Shown one piece after another: positions 55,160 to 64,000 of a stretch of 64,000 nt of DNA. The notes under the pieces are model-generated. The model had not been told where the DNA came from, did no database searches, and saw only the letters and a program-made list of their open reading frames with translations. The stretch comes from Cladorrhinum sp. PSN259. Taxonomy: Eukaryota; Ascomycota; Sordariomycetes; Sordariales; Podosporaceae. The stretch is from positions 491,694 to 555,693 of the forward strand of contig MU867063.1 of the NCBI GenBank assembly GCA_033725935.1, given 5' to 3'. The position numbers and the translations under genes were made by a program. Each line of letters starts with the position of its first letter. The stretch's first letter is position 1.

Positions 55160-56032
55160 TCATACTTGCAATGACTCCTCTTCAGGTACAGACTCTACTG
55201 GCGATGACGCCCTCGACTCTGCTTCCTTTGCTGCCTCAGTCTTGACTCCGTGCAAATATATCAATACTGTACTGTTCTGTCCCACGGTACCCTCCCTCGG
55301 CCTGTACTCTTTCGTCCCCTTGATGTTGGCGATGGTTTCATCGACTGTCTGCATTACCGCCTTCATCTCGGCCAGAGACGCCTTCTTTTTCGATTTCTTC
55401 TGCTGAGCTGCTAGCCTCAGCTCCACCTTGTACCCCTTGTTCAAAAAGCTCTGGAGTTGCTTGAGCTTGGTGCTCAAGTCATGTGGCGCGACTGCCCAAT
55501 TTATCTCTAGCTCCTTGGTCACCTTGCTGAGTTTATCTGCCTTTTGCCTTTTCTTCTTCTCCATCGTGGCTTGGTATTCAGCCTTTTTGTCGACAATTTG
55601 GCAAATGGCGTATGGCCGTTCTTCCTCCGGGTTAGGTGGGACCCGCAGGATGAGACTGTGAGTCTCACGGTTGATTCGCTTCAGAATGCGTTGCGTGGCC
55701 TCTGGGTCTGAGATGCCACCTCCATCCGCTGCTGATCGCTTCAGGACGACCATCGGATAGCGTATCTCTTCATCGCGGACCTTGTAGCCCTCGCCAAACT
55801 TGATCTTGATGGCAGGTCCGCCCCTGGGAGCCCGCATGAGAGACCTGTAGCCTTCATCATGCCGTGCTGGGGTCGATGATATACGCCTATGCGGCTGCGT
55901 GTTTAACAAGGCCGGTCTTATCATATGTCCCAGTCGTTGAAGTTGCGTTGAGGTTTCTGAGATTGACGTGTTGCCGATGAAGACCCTCTGCAGGGCCGTG
56001 GCAGAGTTAAAAAGACACGCTGATGGCTTCAT
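55160..56032 (-). CDS. AIM23: Mitochondrial translation initiation factor 3
   Basis: 290 aa from ATG 56032; codons upstream in the frame lack an ATG. A basic, Ser-rich N-terminus (MKPSACLFNSATALQRVF-) looks like a mitochondrial presequence. The C-terminal two-thirds fit IF3: GGPAIKIKFGEGYKVRDEEI, a linker helix with KKKRQKADKLSKVTKELEINWAV, then KLKQLQSFLNKGYKVELRLA and a final IKGTKEYRPREG strand, the usual C-terminal IF3 order. Fungal mtIF3 proteins (yeast Aim23) are highly diverged, so the symbol is assigned by family. It shares a 311-bp promoter with IMP1. Confidence 0.78.
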   Translation of the reverse strand: MKPSACLFNSATALQRVFIGNTSISETSTQLQRLGHMIRPALLNTQPHRRISSTPARHDEGYRSLMRAPRGGPAIKIKFGEGYKVRDEEIRYPMVVLKRSAADGGGISDPEATQRILKRINRETHSLILRVPPNPEEERPYAICQIVDKKAEYQATMEKKKRQKADKLSKVTKELEINWAVAPHDLSTKLKQLQSFLNKGYKVELRLAAQQKKSKKKASLAEMKAVMQTVDETIANIKGTKEYRPREGTVGQNSTVLIYLHGVKTEAAKEAESRASSPVESVPEEESLQV

Positions 56033-56343
56033 GATGTTGCTCTTTTTTTTAACGGCTTTCGGGGCACTTCTGTTCTGTCTGAAAATTGCAGTAAACTTAT
56101 GTCGTTGGGCATTTGTTTTTCTTTTCTTTTTAAGAGCTCCCGGAAAGACATGCAGATCATTTAGCTTCCTTTCTCGGGGATTATCAACCAATGAAATATT
56201 AGAGATTTTGACAGTTCTTCAGCAACCGTGGACTTGGCAAGCTCCAAAGCTTGGCGAGGATGTCATTGCTTTCTCACCCCACCAAAAACAACCTCACATC
56301 TCTCACTCATAGGACTTTCATAGCAGTTACCTACTTAAATTCA
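56033..56343. promoter_or_regulatory. Bidirectional promoter of two mitochondrial genes
   Basis: 311 bp between the start codons of mtIF3 (minus) and IMP1 (plus). Both products act in mitochondria, so co-regulation is plausible. No specific factor site is identified. Confidence 0.5.
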
Positions 56344-57234
56344 ATGTTGTACTTCGCGCGGATGCTCCGACGGGTAGTTCCCCGACCGCCACCACCAAAT
56401 CTCACAACTTCTTCACAAATACGAAGAGACACATCACATACAATCTCATATCCTCCAACCCTTAGTAGCTCAAATCCAAATCCAAATCCAAATCCAAGTC
56501 AGAACAATCCAGATCCCAATCCCAATTCAAACGGTCACCCTCATCCAAACGAAAAAGGGAGCCAGCAACAACAACGACCGCCTCCCGGCCCCGGCTCCGG
56601 CCCCGAACAACAGCCCTCAATCCTAGGCCACCCCTTCCGCCTAGTACTCCAAACCCTCAAATGGGTCGCCTTCGCCCACCTCTTCTGGGAATACGGCTAC
56701 TGCATGGCGCCCGCATCGGGCCCTTCCATGCTTCCGACCTTTGAAGTCCTCGGCGAGTGGCTCATAGTGGACAAGACGCACCGTCTAGGCCGCAGGTTAT
56801 CCGTCGGCGACATGGTGTCGTACAACATCCCCACCAACACCGAGCTGGGAGTTAAGCGCGTGATAGGTCTGCCAGGAGACTACGTACTGATGGGCACGCC
56901 GGGGGTGGGGCCGGGCAACATGATTCAGGTTTGTTCTTTTTTTTTTTTTTTTCAACATCCATTCATTTCACATCCTTGATTTCATCCCAGTTGTTGCTGC
57001 AGTTCGGTTTTGTGTGTCGCAGTCACTCATACATCAATAATTTTTGGGAAGTAAAAACAGGTGCCAGAAGGTCATTGCTGGCTCGTAGGAGACAACATAC
57101 CCGCCTCCAAAGATTCGAGAGTCTTGGGCCCAATCCCTTTGGCTCTCGTCAGAGGAAAAGTCATTGCTTCGTATCGACCATCCGACCACGCTTTCAGATG
57201 GTTTTTCAATCCGCTTAAAGATGGAGTTGAGTGA
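56344..57234 (+). CDS. IMP1: Mitochondrial inner membrane protease subunit 1
   Basis: Type I signal-peptidase-like protease that cleaves sorting signals in the inner membrane, facing the intermembrane space. Exons are 56344-56928 and 57061-57234; the 132-nt phase-0 intron begins GTTTGT and ends AACAG. The protein is 252 aa. The catalytic Ser128 is in SGPSMLPTF and the Lys171 base is in GVKRVIGLPGD; the C-terminal box GHCWLVGDNIPASKDSRVLG is present. Compared with yeast Imp1 (about 190 aa), it has a low-complexity insert near residues 43-80 rich in Asn/Pro, encoded by AAATCC repeats (about 56472-56495), before the membrane segment. The start is the first ATG that gives a plausible presequence. 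Confidence 0.9.
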
Positions 57235-57835
57235 AGCCACCGCAAACCCCGGCTGCGAAAACAAACATGATCGCCGTGTAAATATTTGTACACTAAATTG
57301 TGGTTTACGTGCCCGTGCTTGGTATGTAGATAAGCTCTAAGAATAAAATCACGTTTCTGAATGGCGTGTCTAATTACATCGTTTTAGGGCAGGTTTAACT
57401 CTACAGGAGCTGCCCTGCCAAAGGAATGGTTTAAAAAAAAGGGGGGAATTCCACCGGGGATATCATGATGGTTGAAGGGTCGCCCGGCAAGATCTGAGTG
57501 TGTCATAATAGTACAAATGAAATCCCACAGGCCTCAGGCATATGGCCCAAGGTCGTCCTCGACGCATCAAGATCTACAGCCCTCACCTCCACTCTGAGTA
57601 ACCATGAACCATCCAATAATCATGTAAAAACAAATTCTCCCAGAAACCAGCAAGCTCACCTTCGACCCATGTATGATAATTCATGCTGACGCCGCCAACT
57701 CCACGCCAGTCCGATGCGAAATGAATGATTAAGCCAGAAGTGAAAAAAGAGAAAGAAAGAAAGAAAGTTGCAGCTCAAAAAACGCACAAAACGAACAAAC
57801 TACTCCCTTGCGCAATCATTACCTCGTCCGGGATG
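57235..57835. other. Convergent intergenic region
   Basis: 3' flanks of IMP1 and VAC8. Includes an A8-G6 run junction at about 57432-57445. No gene recognised. Confidence 0.5.
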
Positions 57836-59889
57836 TTAGCTCTCGATGTGGCTCTTAGCCGCACCCTGACCTAAGAGCTCCAAGCAGCGCTGAGCAAGGC
57901 TGACAACTTCTCCCTCATCATCATCTTCAAGTTCATGGTCCGAAGACGCCTCGATCTGCCGGTTGGAAATTTGCTTGACCACCTCCACAATGTCGTCCGA
58001 TTTTCCAATGAGTCCAATGAGTTTCTTGTCCTCGGATTCAAGTAGCTGGAGCAAGGTCCAAATCGCAATATGCTGGAATGTGGCGTCTCCGCTGCCAAGG
58101 AATCTGCTGAGGTAGCCATGGATACCGCCATCGGGCTCTGTCCAATTCAAGTGAAAGATGCTGTAATCACCCACTACTGAATGTTAGCATAGAAATCGTA
58201 CAAGGGCGCACTTGGGTAAACAAACCTTTTGAGGACAAATTTCCAAGAGCGGCAGCACTGTTCCCTTGGACTTCGACGCTGGCAGACATGGTCAGAGGGA
58301 TTAAGACCTCAAACACACCAAGCTCAAGTAGGTGAGTCTTCAGCTCATCACTCAAGGCAAGGACCGCAATGGCGGCTGTCATCTCGGACTGTACAGTTAC
58401 CGGAACCTCGAGAACAAGCTGTTTGCATTTCTGCACAGCACCAGCCTCAAGAACAAGAGCCTTGTTCCGGTCCGAGCTTGCAGCAAGATTGCGGAGAGTC
58501 GAAATAGCGTGGCACTGAATTTCCTCATTGTCGGTAGATCCAAGAAGATCTACCAGAGGCCTCAAGAAACCAGCCTCGATAATTGGTGACTCGTTATTCG
58601 GGTGAATGGAAATGTTCCGAATGCAGGCTACCGCCGACAAAATCAAGGGTAGATAAGAAGACTGCAGCAGATGGAGGAGTGGCTTGAGTCCGTCGGTCTG
58701 GACAATCTCAATCTGATACTTCTCATCAGACGCCAGATTGCGAAGAGCCAACGCAGCCTGGCATTGAACCTTGGGCGACGACGAATCCATCAGCTTTACC
58801 AATGACTTCACAAGTCGCTCCTCACTCTGAGCAAGCTTCTGCCTATTGGTGGCATCCACGGCAATGTTGCTTAGAGCTGTTGTGCAGTAGTACTGAACAT
58901 CCACATCCTGCGAGGATAAAAGGTGAACAAGGACAGGAACGGCGCCGGCATTTACTAGCTCCTGCCTGTTCTCATCTGTAAAGGTATAGCTGTTAGTCAA
59001 AACATGTCGATCAGAAGGTCAGCTGTGGAATCGTACCAGAGTGTGTCATGTTGAGGAGAGCTCCTGTCGCGTTCCTCTGAACCCTCATGTCTTTTGATTT
59101 GGCCAGTTTAGTCAGTGGTATCAGAGCTCCCGATGTTGCGATCTTGGCTTTGTTGATTTCGTGTGTTGCAAGATTGGTAATGCACCCGACAGCATTGCAC
59201 TGCACCTCGACGTTTGTGGACCCCATCTGTCGGATTAAGGGTTTCAGGCCGCCCAGTTCGACAATCAGAACTTTGTTCTCAGCTGCATAGACCGTCAGAA
59301 CCTCTCCCACCCATCTTGTAGAATGCTCAGATAATGCTTACTGTTCACAGCAAGATTTCCCAGCGCGGCACTAGCAGCTCTTTGTACTTCAATGTCATTG
59401 TTCTCCAGAAGAAATAGAATAGGCTCCAGTGTATCACGGTCAACTGTTCGTACATCTAGGTTCGGTGTCAGTGTCGTGGTGGATTGCGCAAATCGCAAAC
59501 GCGGCAAACATACCTCGCTCCGTGATCTCGGCGAAAGTTAGACTTGCACTTCGTTGAAGGTCGACGTTGTCAGAGTAAACCAGTGTGCTGAGAGCCTGAA
59601 GGGGCGGGCCGGTAAAGAAATCGGTTTCTGCGCGCTGTCGATGGGATGTGGGTCAGTATTGTTGACAAATTAACGCGGCTGTGGGGGAAGGTGGGCGGGC
59701 AGGAACTGCAGACATTTTCAAGATATTGAAGCAGATCGGCAACTGCTTCTCGCTCGTTGTCGGCGAGGACGTTCTCGTACAGCCCATCGCGGGATTTGCC
59801 TATGCCGCCTATCAGCGCACTGAAACAAGCATGTGTATCGGAATCGGAGCGGTCGTACCTCCGCAGCACGATGAACTGCAGACACCCAT
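57836..59889 (-). CDS. VAC8: Vacuolar armadillo-repeat protein Vac8
   Basis: 561 aa from seven exons: 59889-59859, 59799-59714, 59634-59514, 59455-59342, 59282-59037, 58975-58226 and 58173-57836. Phases join cleanly to the stop. Vac8 tethers the vacuole in inheritance, fusion, nucleus-vacuole junctions and Cvt/autophagy. The N-terminus MGVCSSSCCG carries the myristoylation Gly2 and palmitoylation Cys residues. Armadillo repeats fill most of the rest, with VQRNATGALLNMTHS, YYCTTALSNIAVD and LALRNLASDEKYQ as landmarks; IQCHAISTLRNLAASSDRNK follows. The C-terminus is acidic. Exon 2 ends at a weak donor (GTCTGC). Repeat phasing and lipidation signals make the identity firm. Confidence 0.95.
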
Positions 59890-62022
59890 GGCGGGCTGAC
59901 GAAGAAAACGACGTCAAGGACTGCTATTGGGGTGGGAGCGAACGTGGAATGGATGTTTTGGTGATGATGGTGCTTCTTTGTCGACGAAGCCGGTCGGTGG
60001 TGGCTGGCTTGCAGCAGGTTACTGTGAGCTGTCACTGGGTTACGCGGGCGTCCGAGAGGTCGATGGGCAGGGCAAATTGATTATCAAAGAATCATCCTCG
60101 GACGACGGATGATGCAGTGAGTTCTTTTCGCAGCGACCAATAGCGGCAGCGTTGCGTTGGCAGGTGTTGGCTAGAGGCGGCTGTTGATTGTTTCGCACCG
60201 GCAAACACTGGACAATGACAATGGGATGGAAGCGAGGGCTCCTGTCATGGATGATCGAAGCTGCCTTGTCCAACTCAACACAGGCCTTGGCTCGGTGGTC
60301 GTGGTTGTGAGGTCTGTGCGTCCCCAGCTGCTGGGAGAGTGCTGTGGGTTGGTGCTTGGCGCCTGCTGGCCCAAAGCTCCACCCAGATCGGGGTGGTGGC
60401 CAGCGAGGTACCGTCTTTGGGGTAGGGTTCCCTGCAGCTCGGCAACGGCAGCCATGAGTTGGCCAACAAAGATGGATGCAACCATTCCAGAAAAAACATA
60501 CCCAATATTATCACGTTGCCATCACATCAAATCAGAGAGGCACGAAATGTGATGAGTCTGGTGTAGAATTTCTCCCATCACGAGATCCGTCTCCGAATGA
60601 AATTTCACACTCCTCCTCGCGTCTCCCTGTCGTCATAACCGCCTCCGGTCTAGGGACCCTCCGCCAGGCATGGTGTGGATGCCCATCAAAGTGCCATTGG
60701 AGTCAGGGAGAAGACGCCCAAACTACGTCAACTGACAACAACCACACGGTTCATCATCACCAGGCGTCGTGTTTGGCGAGAACCGCAAGGTGGGGCAGTC
60801 TTTTATTTGAAGCTCGGCTCTACCTTGAGGAAGAATGAGTTAAAGATTTGAGCTGCAGATCACCTGTACTGATAAATATTGGCTCTCCATCAAAGATACA
60901 GACTTCCGGCTACGGAATATGTCATATTTGTGCGCCAACCCTTGGATGGTGCCATCCGTTGTGACTACTGGTGTATGAACAAGTATTGTGGAAACGCGCT
61001 CCCGGTTGCGCAAGTTGAGTTAGGTGATGCTGCTCAAGTCTGAGTGGGGGTGTTGGAGCTTGAAATCGCGGGGCAGACTTTCCTCCCGAAGCGTCACACC
61101 ATTAACCACAATGTTTGGCTTGACATCCATGAAGATCAATAAGTTACGTATTGTCTCTACTTGTAGCTGAAGACGTCTGGTTAGTTCAGAACCTGTTCGC
61201 ACATCCCAAATGTACAAATTCTACGTTGTTCTGTAACAACACAAAGGAGCAGCTTTTGCTTCTGCGGTTTACCAGCTAGAGGTACCTAGAGGGCCCCACC
61301 AAAACCCACACATTCAGCCCGAAAGCTCCCATCTAGGTAACTCAAGTTCTCCAATCTCCAATCTCTGTCACTGTTTTAAGCAATCAAATGAAACCCCAAA
61401 GGCACATATACAAAATCCTCATCCACCCACAATGGACATTGGATAAGACTCCACTGCTATTACTGACATGATGACGGGCAGAGACAGACGGGACTGTGTC
61501 TCTTCCGAAAGCCACAATCCTAAGCCACAAAATGATCGGCATCCACTGGATTTCCAGCGTTCTAGATTACTACGGAGTAGCGTCGTACCTTATTTCTTAT
61601 CGCGGGTCCCGAACCTTGAACCAACTCCATCCCCTCCCTCGCTATCTCTTTGGCCTCTTGCGGGTTGATTCAAGCTCCCCATTGCTCCTATCCACCCACC
61701 TAAATTATTGGATTGCAAACCCTGGAAGCTTTGATACCTGTTGCGGAAAGGAGTTGAGCCAAAGCAACCGAAGAAATACGATATCGAAAAAAAGAAAAAC
61801 GAAAGAAAGGAAAAAGAGGGGTTTCGTTTCTGCGTCTTTCCCTCCCTTTTCCTCTTTGGGGAAGCCCGGGCATCCTCCGGTCGTCGGTCAAAAGTCGAGC
61901 CCAAAGTCCCAAGTTCCGGTCGCTCAGATCGCCAGGGAAAGCCGGGCGGCTACAGTGATGTGCTGCGCGGGCTGTGCTACCAAGTACACGCAACGATAGG
62001 TTCACGTTCCACCATCACCACA
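59890..62022. other. Divergent intergenic region, VAC8 / SNF4
   Basis: 2.1 kb between the start codons of VAC8 and SNF4. Short ORFs on both strands lack family features; an open stretch directly upstream of the SNF4 ATG is in frame but lacks an upstream in-frame ATG, so it is leader. No RNA gene or repeat recognised. Confidence 0.45.
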
Positions 62023-63665
62023 ATGGACGACGCTCGTGTTACGGCCGAAACGGCACATCCCAGACCCGACTGCGGCAGCGACAGCAATGCCGGCAGCGCT
62101 CCCAAGTCTTCCTCGCCAGCTACTACAACCACAACTCCTGCGACCACAGGCGGAAATAATGACAGTGGGCCGCTACCGCTGCGACATGGTCACGAGCAGC
62201 TCCCTTTTGTTGCTCCGTCATCTTACCTCCGCCCAAAGCCTGTCAGTCGCACAATGTCGGATAATAGAAATCTAAGTCCCCTGGACAGGGACCAGCTGCA
62301 GGGTCTGGTGAGCATCTCCATCTCTCTCTCTTCACCATCTACCCATCCATCCATACACCAGTCTCATCCGTCATCTTCCCACCTGCCCGTGCCTGCGGCT
62401 GTTCACCCGTCTTGTCTGTTGGCTTCACTGCCTGTCTTGGACCTCGTTCAGTCGCAGTGCAACGGTTGTGATGCGGGGTCCCGAGCCTGGCCGTAGAAAG
62501 CTGGTACTCGACTGGACTGGACTCGGCCCGCCTCGACTCGACTTGGCCTAGATAAGAGCTAACGCATTGTGTGAATCCTGGTAGAGAGGAATCCGCGAGT
62601 TCCTCAAGGTTCGAACCAGCTACGATGTCTTGCCCTTGTCCTTCCGTCTGGTGGTGCTCGATAACGACTTGCTCATCAAGAAGAGCTTGAACATCCTTAT
62701 TCAAAATGGTACGTGATGTTATAGCCCGCTCCGTGTCCTTCACTATCTCTTTGCCCATGTCCTATCGACACTAACATTTGGGTTTCGTAGGTATCGTGTC
62801 AGCGCCCCTCTGGGATACGAGGAACTCGACCTTTGGCGGTCTCTTGACGAGCACAGATTACATCAACGTAATTCAGTATTACTGCCAGTACCCGGACGAG
62901 ATTGGAAATATTGATCAGTTCCGCCTGAGCAGTCTGAGAGGTAGGTGATTGCCATAATGGGGAGAATTCGTCGCATTTAGGCCGCGTACTAAATTAGTTA
63001 TACCGCCAGATATTGAAAGGGCCATTGGAGTTGAGCCGCTCGAGACGGTGTCAGTTCATCCGATGCGGCCATTATACGAGGCATGTCGGCGGATGCTCAA
63101 AACAAGGGCTAGGAGGATTCCGTTGATCGACAACGATGATGAGACGGGAAGGGGAATGGTCGTGAGCGTCATCACACAGTACCGCATCCTCAAATTCATT
63201 GCCGTCAACAACGAAAAGTACACAATGTTATTGAGGAAACCGTTGAAAGAGCTTGATTTGGGCACATACACCGACCTGGCGACAGCGACTATGAACAGCT
63301 CAGTCCTCGACGTCATCCATCTCATGGTCAAGTATACCATCTCGGCGATACCAATCCTCGATGAAGACAACAAGCTACTCAACGTGTTCGAAGCGGTCGA
63401 TGTTATCCCATGCATCAAGGGCGGGGCTTACGATGAGCTGTCATCGCCTGTTGGCGACGCTCTGTCCAAACGTTCCGAGGACTTTGCGGGAATCTACACC
63501 TGCAGCGAGGACGACCGGTTGGACGCAATATTTGACACGATTCGCAAGTCGCGCGTCCACAGACTGGTTGTGATAGATGATGATAACCGCCTCAAGGGAA
63601 TCATCTCCCTCTCAGATATCCTCAAGTACGTCCTCCTCTTTGGTGAGGAAGATGACACTGTTTGA
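62023..63665 (+). CDS. SNF4: AMPK/SNF1 complex gamma subunit Snf4
   Basis: Regulatory gamma subunit of SNF1 kinase, which binds adenine nucleotides through CBS domains in carbon-source control. 404 aa from exons 62023-62307, 62585-62708, 62791-62940 and 63010-63665. The introns are 277, 82 and 69 nt, with phases 0, 1 and 1. The N-terminal about 90 residues are Ser/Thr/Pro-rich and disordered, a fungal addition. The CBS core has TSYDVLPLSFRLVVLDNDLL, SAPLWDTRNSTFGGLLTSTD and RRIPLIDNDDETGRG. It ends with MVKYTISAIPILDEDNKLLN and SRVHRLVVIDDDNRLKGIIS. Exon joins restore continuous CBS repeats. The identity is firm. Confidence 0.95.
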
Positions 63666-64000
63666 GCCACTTGGTTACTTGAAATGGAATACTGGGTGTT
63701 CCCCGTCAGGTTTTGGGTTATGACCTTTTTTTTATTTGCATTTGCAGGGCGTTTTGGGCCGGGATGTGTGTGGACAGGGAATACCATGGTTCACATTGTT
63801 TATTTTTAACCCCACGGTATAGATCTGCTTTCTTAGGTGGTTTTCTCCCAGACGCAACCATATAAACTGCAGTCCTCTCTTCGCCCATAAATAAACAGAA
63901 TTCTTTGATCAGCTTAGCAGCACATCGTCAACGATCGATCCATGATGATTTAAGTGGCATTCAAAAGGTGATCTGGTGTCCCCGCCGCCAGCTCCCCACC
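63666..64000. other. SNF4 3' flank to window edge
   Basis: No gene, repeat or RNA recognised. Confidence 0.5.

Overview
The window is nuclear DNA of a filamentous ascomycete (Pezizomycotina). It is most likely a Sordariomycete, though that narrower placement is inference. The evidence is: short introns (about 52-170 nt) with GTAAGT/GTATGT-type donors and CTAAC/CTGAC branch points; genes on both strands with no operons; fungus-specific families (ECM14, Ams2/Spt21, SHG1, ELP5, a fungal Asx-domain protein); and an intron-containing tRNA-Phe.

Most of the window is ordinary housekeeping sequence, and I rebuilt gene models exon by exon. 0-12 kb: a zinc-finger-like protein of unknown function, SEC22 (ER-Golgi SNARE), a decayed Asx-homology gene, the tri-snRNP protein SNRNP27, the Elongator subunit ELP5, and a second zinc-finger-like protein whose frame is interrupted by one TAG. 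12-25 kb: a secreted GH115 alpha-glucuronidase, SRP72, a scaffold gap flanked by poly-G and poly-C, and a Sec7-PH Arf exchange factor. 25-38 kb: the pseudo-carboxypeptidase ECM14, a basic Ser/Pro-rich fungal protein, a secreted PEBP-like protein with a probable GPI signal, an Ams2/Spt21-type GATA factor, and the small three-exon gene of RPA subunit 3. 38-50 kb: an ATF/CREB bZIP factor, tRNA-Phe, the ribosome-biogenesis protein Alb1, a membrane-anchored ubiquitin protease, and a triose-phosphate-translocator-family transporter with a 6-nt microexon. 50-64 kb: the COMPASS subunit SHG1 with a very long Arg/Asp/Ser tail, a small complex-I-like protein, a divergent pair of mitochondrial genes (initiation factor 3 and inner-membrane protease IMP1), VAC8 in seven exons, and the AMPK gamma subunit SNF4.

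The genes do not form a pathway cluster. Several are head-to-head pairs sharing a short promoter (SNRNP27/ELP5, GH115/SRP72, SHG1/complex I-like, mtIF3/IMP1, VAC8/SNF4).

No undescribed defence, mobile or biosynthetic system is convincingly present. The signals most worth a second look are the Asx-domain locus broken by amber codons, the separate amber codon inside an otherwise continuous zinc-finger gene, the GATA finger with a loop of about 70 residues, the 6-nt microexon, frame-preserving introns that could be retained, and recurring T-run/G-run junctions, one of which abuts the assembly gap.
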